Shown piece by piece: positions 20,299 to 29,759 of a DNA stretch of 64,000 nt. The stretch lies in contig NZ_HG964446.1 of assembly GCF_000689255.1 (NCBI RefSeq), positions 3,328,689 to 3,392,688 on the forward strand. Direction: 5' to 3'. A program made the translations under genes and the position numbers. The stretch is from Mycobacterium triplex (GTDB lineage: Bacteria; Actinomycetota; Actinomycetes; Mycobacteriales; Mycobacteriaceae). The first letter of the stretch is position 1. The number at the start of each line of letters is the position of its first letter. The notes below the pieces were generated by a model. The model was not told where the DNA came from. It saw nothing but the letters and a program-made list of their open reading frames with translations, and searched no databases.

Positions 20299-21843
20299 TC
20301 ACGTTCCGCCGGCGAATGCGCCGGCACGGCGCAAATCGATGCGGGGGCGGGTGTGATAGTCCGACAACCGCACGCGATGTGTCTTGCGCCAGAACGTAAT
20401 TGCCGAGGAAGGCCACAGTGCGGTGTTCTTACCGGTGGCAGGATGCTGATACCAACTGTGGCATCCGCCCGCCTGCCAGACCGAATGGGCGAGACGCCCC
20501 TGTAGCCAGTCGTTGAACGCTCCCTCGACCGACGGCCGGACCGTCAGGACGCCAAGCTTTCGGCGCCGCGCGCTCTTGAGGCAGCTCAGGACGTAGCGCG
20601 CCTGGGCTTCGATCATGAAGATCTGCGAGTTGTGGCCGAGCCCCGAGTTGGGGCCGAGCATGACAAAGTAGTTGGGAAACCCCGACACGGTCGTCCCCAA
20701 GTAAGCCGACGAGCCCTGCTGCCAGCGATCTGACAGCCGTTCGCCGTCGCGTCCGACGATCTCGATGTCGGAGAATGCGAACTGAGTGTCGAAGCCGGTC
20801 GCATAGATGACGACGTCGGCATCGTGCGACTGCCCGTCCGCGGTCTTCACCTGGCCGGCGGTCATCTCGGCGATCGCCGAGCTCACCACGGTAACGTTGT
20901 CGCGGGTCAGCGCCGGATAGTAGTCATTCGATAACAGCAGGCGCTTGCAGCCGATTGCGTAGTCCGGTGTGAGAGCGTCCCGCAGCTGCGGGTCAGTGAC
21001 CTTGCGCTGCAACATCAGTCGCGCCAGACGTTCGGCGTCGGCCATCCCGGCGGCGGACTCGACGAAACCGTCGACTCGTCGCTCGTGGATCCAGAACAGC
21101 CGCGACCTGGTGTACCAGCGGTAGGGTGCGAACCTGCGCAGTTGCTGTTGACGGCGCGAGAACGTCCGATCGGCTTTCGGCACGACCCAGCCAGGGGTGC
21201 GCTGAAAGAGAGTGAGCTGCTTGGCATCTGGTGCGATGCGGGGTACGAATTGGATTGCGCTGGCACCACTGCCGATCACCGCGATGCGCTTGCCTCGCAG
21301 CGGGACGGAGTCGTCCCATCGGGCAGAGTGAAACGCGTTGCCGGCGAAGGTGGTACGCCCGGCGATGTCGGGATAGCGGGGGCGGCGCAGCAACCCCGTC
21401 GCCGAGACCAGGTAGCGACATTCCAGCACGGCCCCCGACGAGGTCTCCACCGTCCAGGATTGCCGAGACTCCTGCCAGCGCGCCGACATCGCCCTGGTGG
21501 CGAAATCGATGTGCTGTCTCACCCCGCGCTGCGCCGCGACCTCGTGCAGGTACTCCAATATTTCCGGCTGGGATGCGAACAACCGCGACCAATTGGCCCG
21601 CTGGGCAAACGAAAAGGAGTACAGCGGCGCGGGGATATCGCATCCACACCCGGGATATGTGTTGTCGCGCCAGGTTCCGCCGAGGTCGCGCGCCTGCTCG
21701 AGCACCCGGTAGGAAAATCCGGCCCGCTGCAGCTGGTGGGCGACACACAGCCCGCTGACACCGGCACCGATGACCACCACGTCCAGCGGCGCGCCACGGG
21801 CTTGCTGGATCGGCGCCGCGGACCCCATGCCACCGTCAACCAT
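20299..21843 (-). CDS. Flavin-containing Baeyer-Villiger monooxygenase
   Basis: A 514-residue flavoprotein monooxygenase. It has an FAD motif VVIGAGVSGLCVAHQL near the N-terminus and an NADPH motif VIGSGASAIQ. Between them is the Baeyer-Villiger fingerprint FxGxxxHxxxW(D/P) as FAGNAFHSARWDD. Such enzymes insert oxygen next to a ketone to give an ester or lactone; EthA is the best-known mycobacterial relative. ATG 21843 overlaps the stop of the upstream dehydrogenase gene (ATGGTTGA), giving tight coupling; ATG 21873 and ATG 21828 are alternatives. With the upstream SDR and hydrolase it could form an alcohol to ketone to ester to acid route. Substrate unknown. I know no equivalent at this locus in M. 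tuberculosis. Confidence 0.88.
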   Translation of the reverse strand: MVDGGMGSAAPIQQARGAPLDVVVIGAGVSGLCVAHQLQRAGFSYRVLEQARDLGGTWRDNTYPGCGCDIPAPLYSFSFAQRANWSRLFASQPEILEYLHEVAAQRGVRQHIDFATRAMSARWQESRQSWTVETSSGAVLECRYLVSATGLLRRPRYPDIAGRTTFAGNAFHSARWDDSVPLRGKRIAVIGSGASAIQFVPRIAPDAKQLTLFQRTPGWVVPKADRTFSRRQQQLRRFAPYRWYTRSRLFWIHERRVDGFVESAAGMADAERLARLMLQRKVTDPQLRDALTPDYAIGCKRLLLSNDYYPALTRDNVTVVSSAIAEMTAGQVKTADGQSHDADVVIYATGFDTQFAFSDIEIVGRDGERLSDRWQQGSSAYLGTTVSGFPNYFVMLGPNSGLGHNSQIFMIEAQARYVLSCLKSARRRKLGVLTVRPSVEGAFNDWLQGRLAHSVWQAGGCHSWYQHPATGKNTALWPSSAITFWRKTHRVRLSDYHTRPRIDLRRAGAFAGGT

Positions 21844-22549
21844 CGGCGCGACCCGTCCGGGTGGGACCCACATACAGTGAGTTCAGTTGCAGCCCACCGT
21901 CGATGCCGATCTCCTGTGCGGTGATGTAGCCCGAGGCGTCGCGCGCGAGGAACGCGACCAGATCGGCCACCTCGTCCGGACGGCCGAATCGTCCGCTGGG
22001 CACCGCGGCCCTGATCCGCTCTTGGTCGGCCTCGGGCAGTGCCAGCACCGGTGGCGTGGCGATCATGCCGGGCAGGACGCAATTGGCGGTGATACCCAGC
22101 GAACAATTCTCGATCGCGATGGTTCGTATCATCCCGTGCAGTCCGGCCTTCGACGCCGCGTAGGCGACCTTGCCGGGGGATCCGAGTTGACCCGCCATGC
22201 TCGAGATCGCGACGATGCGTCCGAAGCGCCGTTCCCGCATTCCCGGCAGGCAGGCCTGGATGACGCGAAACGATCCGGTGAGATTGACGTCGATATCGCG
22301 TGACCACTTCTTCGCCGACATCGAATGCGCCGGAGCGAAGGTGCCGACGACGCCCGCGACCGACACGCAGATGTCGACATCCCCGGTGGCCTCCGCCGGA
22401 ATCTCGTCGGCGGACAGGTCCACGATCACGTCGGCGGGTCCGGCCACGTCCATCGTGCGCACCGCGACACCGGCGGCACGCAACCGATCACACACCGCCG
22501 ACCCGATGCCCCCGTTGGCTCCGGTCACCAGCGCCGTCCGCCTCGTCAC
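21836..22549 (-). CDS. Short-chain dehydrogenase/reductase
   Basis: A 237-residue classical SDR. It has the cofactor motif TGANGGIG (about residues 9-16), an SVAGVVG strand in place of NNAG, the catalytic Ser in AISSMAG and YAASK with the active Tyr and Lys (about 150-154). The C-terminal GIDGG is typical. A GTG start at 22549 is preceded by GAGGAG. Its stop overlaps the monooxygenase start. The most natural partner activity is oxidation of a secondary alcohol to the ketone used by the monooxygenase; this is inferred from gene coupling. Confidence 0.88.
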   Translation of the reverse strand: MTRRTALVTGANGGIGSAVCDRLRAAGVAVRTMDVAGPADVIVDLSADEIPAEATGDVDICVSVAGVVGTFAPAHSMSAKKWSRDIDVNLTGSFRVIQACLPGMRERRFGRIVAISSMAGQLGSPGKVAYAASKAGLHGMIRTIAIENCSLGITANCVLPGMIATPPVLALPEADQERIRAAVPSGRFGRPDEVADLVAFLARDASGYITAQEIGIDGGLQLNSLYVGPTRTGRADG

Positions 22550-22653
22550 GTCGTCTCCTCGGCCAATTGGGATGCACCCCCGGTTATTTCACGCTGAATC
22601 CCGCGTCGACCGCCCGGCGCAATGGCGTCGCGCTGGCGGCTCGCACGTCGACA

Positions 22654-23514
22654 TCAAGCGCAGGCAACCGAGTGGGGGCGAACGAAATCGAGGGTCAACT
22701 CTGTGAACTTCTCCGCGGCTTCGACATGCGGCGCGTGGCCGACCCCCCGGAAGAGACTGAACCGGGCGTGCGGAAGCAATCGCCGTGCCGCGTCCAGCTG
22801 CCTGCCGGGCAGGATGCGATCGTGATCACCCCACACGACCAACGTCGGACGGCGATGTTGGGACACCGCGGTCATCAGTTCATCCCGCCATTCCGGTCTG
22901 ACGCCGCGGATGGTGGCCAGCGATCGAGCGGTCTCGTGCACAACCGTGCCGGTCTCGGGTCGTCGCGCGAGGAGCAAGGCACGATCGATGCGCTCGTCGG
23001 TCGCATAGGACCGGTCGCGATAGATTTGTCGCTCATTCATCCGAGCAGTCGCACGGTTGGTGTGACGGGCGGCGAAGGCGCCGATGACCGGTATGGATAG
23101 CAGCCGCAGGATCGGATGCAACCCGGAACCGAATCCGGCGCTGCTGACCAGATTCAGCGTGGCCACCCGGTCGGGATACGAGGCCAGCACTTGCAGCGCG
23201 ACCGCACCGCCCAACGAATGGCCCAGCACGTGCGCCGGCCTGGTCTCACCGATCGCATCGAGAGTTTCGGCGACGCCCCGCGCGAGTCCGGCCAGCGTGG
23301 TCGAGGTGGGCAGGCGATCGGAGAATCCGGAGCCGGGCAAGTCGGGAGCAAGCACGCGATAGCCGGCCCGCCGCAGCGGCGAAAACTGCGTCTCCCAATC
23401 CTCCAGGCTGCGACTGACACCGTGCAGCAACAAGACCGGGGGCTGGTCTGCACCGCCTTCGATCAGAATGCGGGTACGCCGACCTTTGACGTCGATCGAC
23501 TTGATTGATTGCAT
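22654..23514 (-). CDS. Alpha/beta-fold hydrolase (esterase-like)
   Basis: A 286-residue hydrolase with the oxyanion motif LLLHGVSRSLEDW, the nucleophile elbow GHSLGG (Ser about 113), the acid region VVWGDHDRILPG and the catalytic His in GVGHAPHVEAAEKF. ATG 23514 is preceded by AGGGGG. It sits upstream of the SDR and monooxygenase genes on the same strand, 104 bases from the SDR. In this setting it would be expected to hydrolyse the ester or lactone product of the monooxygenase. Lipase or peroxidase-like members share the fold, so the substrate remains open. Confidence 0.85.
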   Translation of the reverse strand: MQSIKSIDVKGRRTRILIEGGADQPPVLLLHGVSRSLEDWETQFSPLRRAGYRVLAPDLPGSGFSDRLPTSTTLAGLARGVAETLDAIGETRPAHVLGHSLGGAVALQVLASYPDRVATLNLVSSAGFGSGLHPILRLLSIPVIGAFAARHTNRATARMNERQIYRDRSYATDERIDRALLLARRPETGTVVHETARSLATIRGVRPEWRDELMTAVSQHRRPTLVVWGDHDRILPGRQLDAARRLLPHARFSLFRGVGHAPHVEAAEKFTELTLDFVRPHSVACA

Positions 23515-23675
23515 GCCAATACCCCCTGGAATAACTGCGATCGGATTGGTGCGTCATTGCAATCGACGAATCGTCCCCCACGGACCCGACGATACGTGCC
23601 GTCGAGACGACCGAAGAAGCCCGCGGCAAACGGATCGACGATGACGTTCGTCGTTGTCATTGGCGCGAATACACG

Positions 23676-24638
23676 TCAATCGTCGGCCGCCCGCGCCTGA
23701 CGAAACAGGCCGAAATCATCCTGGGTGACTCGCACCCCCGATGTCCTCGGCGCCGCTGCGTCGGATAGTTCCCGCAGAGCGCGTTCGGAAGACGAGCCCG
23801 GCTGCGCCCAGAAGGGAACGAACACATGCCCGGTCGGCTCCAGGGTCAAGTGCTGAAAGTGCAGCGTGAACGGTCCGACCCGGGGATGCATGAGTTTCTT
23901 TTTCCCGCTGTTCGCGTGCGTGACATCCGGGCGCGACCACAGCATCCGGAATCGCGCGCTTTTCTTCAGGAGTTCCTCGATGACCGCGGTCAAACCCGGG
24001 TCCGGATTGCGCACCGCGTAAACGCGAAGCCAGCACACGGCCCGCATCGTCAATTTGTCCCAATTCCGATAGAAGTTCGGCGTATACGGGTCCAGAAACA
24101 GCGATCGCAGCGTGTTGTCTCCCAGTTCCCGATGTGGAAAGACAGCGCGTGCAATGGGATTAGCCGCAACCAAATTCAATGAGCAATCGTGAATATGCAC
24201 CGGCGTAAGGGGCCAACCGTTGATCAGCGAATAGATCTCCGGTTCAAGATCTTTCGGACACCCGTTTCCAGAGAGCGGGCGCCGCACCAAGTCCCGCAGA
24301 TAAGCCGCATCACCGTCGTCGAGCTTCAATGCCCGCGCAATACCGTCCAACACCTGATCAGAAGGTCTTTTTTCGCGTCCCTGCTCGATTCGCAGGTAGT
24401 AGTCGACGCTGACACCGGCCAACGCGGCAACTTCCTCGCGCCGCAGTCCGGCGACTCGCCGGCGGCCCCCACTGGGCAGACCCACGTCGGCCGGCTGAAG
24501 GTGTTCGCGACGATTGCGCAGGAATTGGGCGAGCGCCGAGACTTTCCGCGCCCGCTCGCCGTTGGGCTGATCGCGCTGCGAGCCTTCGCTGCCATCCATG
24601 AGCTGGAGCCGGCGTTGGATCCCGGTGGACTCGTTCAT
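23676..24638 (-). CDS. XRE-type regulator with MmyB-like ligand-binding domain
   Basis: A 320-residue regulator. A helix-turn-helix occupies about residues 32-95 (VAGLRREEVAALAGVSVDYYLRIEQGRE). It is followed by an MmyB-like PAS-type domain (from about 110, WPLTPVHIHDCSLNLVAANPIARAVF...). MmyB-domain regulators are frequent in Actinobacteria beside oxidoreductase genes and bind fatty-acid-like or hydrophobic ligands in studied cases. ATG 24638 follows GAGGGAG. It heads the minus-strand cassette of hydrolase, SDR and monooxygenase and is the obvious candidate controller. The 161 bases between it and the hydrolase could hold an operator, though I could not identify one. Confidence 0.87.
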   Translation of the reverse strand: MNESTGIQRRLQLMDGSEGSQRDQPNGERARKVSALAQFLRNRREHLQPADVGLPSGGRRRVAGLRREEVAALAGVSVDYYLRIEQGREKRPSDQVLDGIARALKLDDGDAAYLRDLVRRPLSGNGCPKDLEPEIYSLINGWPLTPVHIHDCSLNLVAANPIARAVFPHRELGDNTLRSLFLDPYTPNFYRNWDKLTMRAVCWLRVYAVRNPDPGLTAVIEELLKKSARFRMLWSRPDVTHANSGKKKLMHPRVGPFTLHFQHLTLEPTGHVFVPFWAQPGSSSERALRELSDAAAPRTSGVRVTQDDFGLFRQARAADD

Positions 24639-24723
24639 CGGTGTCGTCTCCCTCGCGTTCCGATGCCCACGCCCCGAGCATCGTGACTAAGACAACGCCG
24701 TCACGATTAGTAAGTATTCCTGA

Positions 24724-25167
24724 CTATCCGGCGGTCGCGCGCTGGTGGTCGATGACGGCCCGAAAGTCGTCAAGGAATCTGTGGAAGTTGGCGGCGCCGA
24801 GATTTCGGGCGTGCCGGTTCATGATGTCGGTCATGATCGCGTCGGCAGCAGCCATCTGGCGGCGGCCGCGAGCGGTGGGTACCACGAGCTTGGCTCGACG
24901 ATCGCCCGGATCCGGCTTGCGTACGACGTAACCCAGGGCTTCGAGGTCGTCGATGATCACCCCGATCACCTGTTTCACCTGGCCGGATAGCCGCGCCAGG
25001 TCGGTCGCACGCACACCCTCGGGACGCAGGTAGGCCAGCACCGCGCCATGGCGGTGGACGATGTCGTCGAAGCCTTCGTCGCGCAGCCGGCGGAACAGCT
25101 CGGCCTCCACCGCGAACAGCAGACGACCGGCCAGCACGCCCAGGTCGTCGCCGCCCTCGTCGTTCAT
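24724..25167 (-). CDS. MarR-family transcriptional regulator
   Basis: A 147-residue winged-helix regulator. The recognition region LRPEGVRATDLARLSGQVKQVIGVIIDDLEALGYV and the wing KPDPGDRRAKLVVPTARG are characteristic of MarR. ATG 25167 is used. It lies 85 bases upstream of the XRE regulator gene on the same strand and 19 bases downstream of the Rv1836c homologue stop. I do not know it at this position in M. tuberculosis (Rv1834/Rv1835c occupy the interval there), so it probably belongs to the accessory segment. MarR proteins commonly sense aromatic or phenolic compounds or oxidants; the ligand here is unknown. Confidence 0.85.
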   Translation of the reverse strand: MNDEGGDDLGVLAGRLLFAVEAELFRRLRDEGFDDIVHRHGAVLAYLRPEGVRATDLARLSGQVKQVIGVIIDDLEALGYVVRKPDPGDRRAKLVVPTARGRRQMAAADAIMTDIMNRHARNLGAANFHRFLDDFRAVIDHQRATAG

Positions 25168-25186
25168 TGCCGGCAGACCCGCAGCG

Positions 25187-27259
25187 TCAGCTCAAAAATG
25201 TGCTGATTGCCGTGGCCAGATCGGGGGAGGCCGACGTCGCGAGGTTCTGGTAGCTGCCGCCGCTGAGCTGGGCGACCGCCTCCCAGGTGGCCCGGTCGGG
25301 ATCAGCGCCGAAGTCGATGACGTTGACGGCGATCGGCTTGGCCGGGTCCGCGCTGGTGCGGATGAAGTTCTGCAGCCCCGGCCCGTCCAGGGATTGGTCC
25401 GTATGCGGTCCGGCGGTGATCAGCAGAATCGAATTCGATTGTCCGGCACGGTAATTCGTCTGCATGTCCTGGTAGATCATGCGCAGCGTGGTGAACGAGA
25501 CCGCACCGCCGGCCGACGAATACTGCTTGTCCAGCGCGGCCGCCAGGGCCGCCGGGCGGGGCTGGCCGTTGACCGGGTCGGACAGCGGGCCGGTCGCGAC
25601 CTCCGAGCGGCCCTCATGGCCGTCGAACGTCCACAATCCCAGAATCGCGGTCGGCGGCAGCGCTTTGATCCTGTCCTGTAGCGCCGCGATCACATTGGCG
25701 AGCCGGGTTTTTCCGCCTTCGTCGCCGGGCATCGACTGGTCCAACATGATCGTCGCGGCCAGCCCGCTGGACGGCGCAGCCATCGCATCGGCCAGGGTGG
25801 CGCGCATGGCGTCATCGCCCACCGAGAGGGTCGACGGCAGGGCCGCGAAACTCGTCACCGGGCTGCTCGGCGGTGTGACGCCGTTGACGCGAAAACCGGC
25901 CTTGGCCAGCTTCGCGAGTTGTTCGGGCTTGCGGATGAAGTGGGCAAACTCGCTGGCCGCCGACGTCTGCTCCTTCGACAGCCACGACCCGTTGAGCAGC
26001 ACGGTGGGATAGTCCGCGACCGGCGCCGGCCCCGGCGGCAGCCAGGAAGCCAACGTGTTCTTGGCGTCCGGCAGCGACTGACCGCGCTGGAAAACCTGCT
26101 GTTCGGTGGTGATCACCGCGTGCACCGGGGCGGTTGCCGGGTCACCGGGTTTCAGCAGCGCGTTCATCGCCTCGGTCAGCGAGTTGTCGGCCAGTTTGGG
26201 CTGGCCGCTGGTCAGCGACCGCAGTAAGGCGGCGCCCTGAGTGAGCGGCGCGCCAGGCGGGACGGACGCCGCCGCGACCGCTTCGCCGGCCAGGTAGGAC
26301 GCGTCGCTGTTGCCGTTCGTCGGCAACGCCAGTCGCAGCGATCCCCACGCCGGTAACTTCAACGCCGCCAACGAGTTTGGATTGGTCTGCAGGCCGGGCA
26401 GCGCGCCCCAGTTTTGGTTCGACAGCGCCGGCGCCAGTTCGGGCCGAACGGCGAGTAGCACCGGCGATGTCACCAGTGAACGGCTGTCGCTGATCGTTTT
26501 CTGGCCCGCGGCCGCGGACAGCCGCGCCGCCGAGACCGAGCTGCCCGGAATCCACAGCGCCGGCTGCGAACCCAACTCCGCCGGCCACTTGCCAACGAAA
26601 CCGGCGATGACGGCGTCGGAGCCGGCCGGTCTGACGTCCACCACCATGCAGTGGTCACCGACCGGGCCGGCCGAGGAGTTGTAGCTTTCGGCGAACGGCC
26701 GCACCTGGTCGACGATCGACGGATCGACCACGACGGCGACGGATTCCTTGCCCCCCACACAGCGCGCGGCGGCCGTGTGCGAGCGATGGGACAACACGTC
26801 GCCGAAGAAACTCCACAGGATGACGGTGCCGACCACGACGATGACCGCGACCAGGGCCACGATCACACCGATGCTCACCCCCCGTCGCCCGCCGGCGCTG
26901 CGGTGACCGCCCCGCCAATCGCCGAGCACGCGGTGACCGGACTCGAAGTCACCCGGCGTGGCCTCCGGCGGCGCGGAACTCTTCGGCCGAGACGGAAATT
27001 CGGGGTATTCGTCGTCGAGGCCCTGCGCGGCGTAGCCGTTCTCGTCGGCGTAGTCGTCGTCCCCGAGGTCCTCGTCGGCGTCGTCATCCTCGTCCGGGTC
27101 CGGGTAGTCGCCGTAGTCGTCGTCCTCGTCGAGGTCGCGCGGATCGGGCTTGTCGCGTTCCTCTTGATAGCGGGAAACCAGGTCGCGGGCGGTGAACTTG
27201 GTCGTCGGGTCGTCGGAAGGCTCGTCGGCCGACTTCCCGGGCATGCTGTGCCTACCCAT
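25187..27259 (-). CDS. Membrane-anchored substrate-binding/von Willebrand A-like protein (Rv1836c homologue)
   Basis: A 690-residue envelope protein. The cytoplasmic N-terminus is extremely acidic (about residues 40-80, Asp/Glu/Tyr runs). One transmembrane helix follows (IGVIVALVAVIVVVGTVILW, about 130-150). The exported part begins with a periplasmic-binding-protein-like region (ESVAVVVDPSIVDQVRPFAESYN). It ends with a von Willebrand A-like domain (about 480-690: LAATIMLDQSMP...ILLITAGPHTDQ...INVIDFGADPDR-type segment). The metal site is degenerate: the DxSxS motif reads DQSMP. The gene precedes no obvious transporter; glcB lies upstream with a 14-base gap on the same strand. Function unknown. 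Confidence 0.82.
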   Translation of the reverse strand: MGRHSMPGKSADEPSDDPTTKFTARDLVSRYQEERDKPDPRDLDEDDDYGDYPDPDEDDDADEDLGDDDYADENGYAAQGLDDEYPEFPSRPKSSAPPEATPGDFESGHRVLGDWRGGHRSAGGRRGVSIGVIVALVAVIVVVGTVILWSFFGDVLSHRSHTAAARCVGGKESVAVVVDPSIVDQVRPFAESYNSSAGPVGDHCMVVDVRPAGSDAVIAGFVGKWPAELGSQPALWIPGSSVSAARLSAAAGQKTISDSRSLVTSPVLLAVRPELAPALSNQNWGALPGLQTNPNSLAALKLPAWGSLRLALPTNGNSDASYLAGEAVAAASVPPGAPLTQGAALLRSLTSGQPKLADNSLTEAMNALLKPGDPATAPVHAVITTEQQVFQRGQSLPDAKNTLASWLPPGPAPVADYPTVLLNGSWLSKEQTSAASEFAHFIRKPEQLAKLAKAGFRVNGVTPPSSPVTSFAALPSTLSVGDDAMRATLADAMAAPSSGLAATIMLDQSMPGDEGGKTRLANVIAALQDRIKALPPTAILGLWTFDGHEGRSEVATGPLSDPVNGQPRPAALAAALDKQYSSAGGAVSFTTLRMIYQDMQTNYRAGQSNSILLITAGPHTDQSLDGPGLQNFIRTSADPAKPIAVNVIDFGADPDRATWEAVAQLSGGSYQNLATSASPDLATAISTFLS

Positions 27260-27273
27260 ACCGGCAACCGGTA

Positions 27274-29463
27274 TCAGGCACCGGCGCGGGCCTTGAGCTC
27301 ACGCCGTCGCCGATGCAGGATCGGCTCGGTGTAGCCGCTGGGCTGCTGCGCACCGGACAGGATCAGCTCCTGGGCCGCCAAGAACGCGATGCTGTCGTCG
27401 AAGTCGGGCGCCATCGGGTGATACGCCGAGTCGCCGGCGTTCTGCTCGTCGACCAGCGGGGCCATCCGTTCCAGGCTGGCGCGGACATCCTCGCTGGTGA
27501 TGATGCCGTGGCGCAGCCAGTTCGCCAGCAGCTGGCTGGAGATCCGCAGCGTGGCACGGTCCTCCATCAGGGCGACGTTGTGGATGTCGGGCACCTTCGA
27601 GCAGCCGACGCCCGCATCGATCCAGCGCACCACGTAGCCCAGGATGGACTGGCAGTTGTTGTCGACCTCTTCGCGAATCTCTTCGGGAGCCCAAGCCAGT
27701 TCCTTGGCCAGCGGGATGGTCAGCAACTCGTCGACCGTGGTGCGCTTCTTGCCCTGCAGCTCCTTCTGCACGGCAAACACATCCACCTGGTGGTAGTGCA
27801 TCGCGTGCAGGGTGGCCGCCGTCGGGGAAGGCACCCACGCGGTGGTGGCGCCGGCCTTGGGCTGGCCGATCTTCTGCTCGACCATGTCGGCCATCAGCTC
27901 GGTCATCGCCCACATGCCCTTGCCGATCTGGGCCTTGCCGGAGAAACCGGCGGCCAGCCCGATGTCGACGTTGGCGTCCTCGTAGGCCTTGATCCAGGTG
28001 GTGTTCTTCATCGCACCCTTGCGGATCATCGGACCGGCCTCCATCGAGGTGTGAATCTCGTCGCCGGTGCGGTCCAGGAACCCGGTGTTGATGAACACCA
28101 CCCGGTCGGCGGCGGCCTTGATGCACGCCTTGAGGTTGACCGTGGTGCGCCGCTCCTCGTCCATGATGCCGACCTTCATCGTGCCTTGCGGCAGGCCCAG
28201 CACATCCTCGACGCGGCTGAACAGCTCGCAGGTGAACGCGACCTCCGCGGGCCCGTGCATCTTCGGCTTGACGATGTAGATGGAGCCGGTGCGGCTGTTG
28301 GTCAGCGGCCCGTTGGCGTCGCCGGACCGCAGGCCGTGGATCGCGGTCAGACCGGTGAACAGCGCGTCCATGATGCCCTCGAACACCTCGTTGCCGTCCG
28401 CGTCGACGATCGCGTCGTTGGTCATCAGGTGCCCGACATTGCGGACGAAGAGCAGGCTGCGTCCGGGCAGGGTCAGCTCGCCCTTGCCGTCGGGCGTGGT
28501 GTAGGTGCGGTCGGCGTTGAGCACGCGGGTGAAGCTCTTGCCGTCCTTGCTGACCTCTTCGGCCAGGTCACCCTTGTTCAGGCCCAGCCAGTTGCGATAG
28601 CCCAGCACCTTGTCGTCGGCGTCGACGGCGGCGACGGAATCCTCGAAGTCCATGATCGTGGTGACCGCGGATTCCAGGACCACGTCCTTGATGCCGGCCG
28701 CGTCGGTCTTGCCGACCGGCGAGGACGGGTCGATCTGGATCTCGATGTGCAGCCCGTGATTGACCAGCAGCACCGACCAGTCGGGGGAGCCGAGCTCGCC
28801 GCTGTAGCCGACGAACTTCTCCGGGCTGGCCAACCCGGTGGTCTCCGCGCCGAGTGCGATCTTCAGCTGGCCGTCTTCGATGCTGACGCCCGTCGCGTCC
28901 GCCCACGAGCCCGACGCCAGCGGCGCCGCCTGGTCCAGGAATTTGCGTGCGTAGGCGATCACCTTGTCGCCGCGAATCCTGTTGTAGCTACTGCCCTTTT
29001 CGGCGCCGTCGGTTTCCGGGATGACGTCGGTGCCGTACAGGGCGTCGTACAGGGAGCCCCAGCGGGCGTTGGCCGCGTTCAGCGCGAAGCGCGCGTTGAG
29101 CACCGGCACCACCAGCTGCGGGCCGGCGGTCGTGGTGATCTCGTCGTCCACCCCGGACGTGGTGATGGTGAAGTCGTCGGGTTCGGGCAGCAGATACCCG
29201 ATGTCGATGAGGAACTGCCGGTAGGCCTCGGGGTCCAGCGGTTCGATGACGCGCTGCCGGTGCCACTTGTCGATCTGGGCCTGCAGCTCGTCGCGTGTCT
29301 TCAACAAACTTTGGTTCTGCGGGGTGAGGTCGGTGACCACCTTGTCGACGCCGGCCCAGAAGCTGTCCGGGTCGATATCGGTGCCGGGCAGGGCCTCGTT
29401 GTTCACGAAGTCGTAGAGCACTCGGCCAACGCGCAAATTCCCCGCTGACACGCGGTCAGTCAT
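27274..29463 (-). CDS. glcB: Malate synthase G
   Basis: A 729-residue malate synthase G that condenses glyoxylate and acetyl-CoA to malate in the glyoxylate shunt. Recognisable are [12 protein letters not shown] (catalytic Arg), [15 protein letters not shown] (Mg-binding Glu), [21 protein letters not shown] (Mg-binding Asp) and [25 protein letters not shown] (catalytic Asp). ATG 29463 is set by GGAGGAG a few bases upstream and by [11 protein letters not shown], which matches the M. tuberculosis N-terminus. The C-terminus stops at LKARAGA, about 12 residues shorter than the M. tuberculosis protein, whose variable tail is missing. The enzyme also appears on the surface of M. tuberculosis as an adhesin. 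Confidence 0.96.
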   Translation of the reverse strand: MTDRVSAGNLRVGRVLYDFVNNEALPGTDIDPDSFWAGVDKVVTDLTPQNQSLLKTRDELQAQIDKWHRQRVIEPLDPEAYRQFLIDIGYLLPEPDDFTITTSGVDDEITTTAGPQLVVPVLNARFALNAANARWGSLYDALYGTDVIPETDGAEKGSSYNRIRGDKVIAYARKFLDQAAPLASGSWADATGVSIEDGQLKIALGAETTGLASPEKFVGYSGELGSPDWSVLLVNHGLHIEIQIDPSSPVGKTDAAGIKDVVLESAVTTIMDFEDSVAAVDADDKVLGYRNWLGLNKGDLAEEVSKDGKSFTRVLNADRTYTTPDGKGELTLPGRSLLFVRNVGHLMTNDAIVDADGNEVFEGIMDALFTGLTAIHGLRSGDANGPLTNSRTGSIYIVKPKMHGPAEVAFTCELFSRVEDVLGLPQGTMKVGIMDEERRTTVNLKACIKAAADRVVFINTGFLDRTGDEIHTSMEAGPMIRKGAMKNTTWIKAYEDANVDIGLAAGFSGKAQIGKGMWAMTELMADMVEQKIGQPKAGATTAWVPSPTAATLHAMHYHQVDVFAVQKELQGKKRTTVDELLTIPLAKELAWAPEEIREEVDNNCQSILGYVVRWIDAGVGCSKVPDIHNVALMEDRATLRISSQLLANWLRHGIITSEDVRASLERMAPLVDEQNAGDSAYHPMAPDFDDSIAFLAAQELILSGAQQPSGYTEPILHRRRRELKARAGA

Positions 29464-29759
29464 CTTTCTCCTCCATAGTTGCCTCATTGGTCCCACTCGT
29501 CTCCCGACTGGCCCCAACTAGCTACGCCGTCAGCCTACCGGCCGACGGCCCGAACGAACGCCTACGCCGGACCGGCAATAGCAGGTCACGGTGCGGTTGA
29601 CGGGCTTCGCCGTGGGCTTCCCGACGGGCCCTGGGGAGCGCCTTCTGGCAACGCATGTTCCGCCGCCGCACCCTGCCCTTCGCCCCATAGTGGACCGGCG
29701 CCGTTCAATCATACGGGCTGGACGGGGCCCTCTTTTCCGCGCGGGCCCGGCCGATGCCG
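29464..29759. other. Non-coding interval without vapBC13 or PE_PGRS34
   Basis: About 296 bases between glcB and the CNNM-type gene hold only the glcB leader and no convincing gene. In M. tuberculosis this interval carries the VapBC13 toxin-antitoxin pair (Rv1838c-Rv1839c) and PE_PGRS34 (Rv1840c). I see no recognisable remnant of them here. Confidence 0.7.

Noticed and set aside
23463..23660. Short minus-strand reading frame (65 codons) upstream of the alpha/beta hydrolase gene
   Set aside because: It overlaps the hydrolase start in another frame, has no recognisable domain and no clear ribosome-binding site, so I treat the region as the hydrolase leader.
27313..29448. 711-codon plus-strand open frame opposite glcB
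   Set aside because: Antisense mirror of a clearly recognisable malate synthase.
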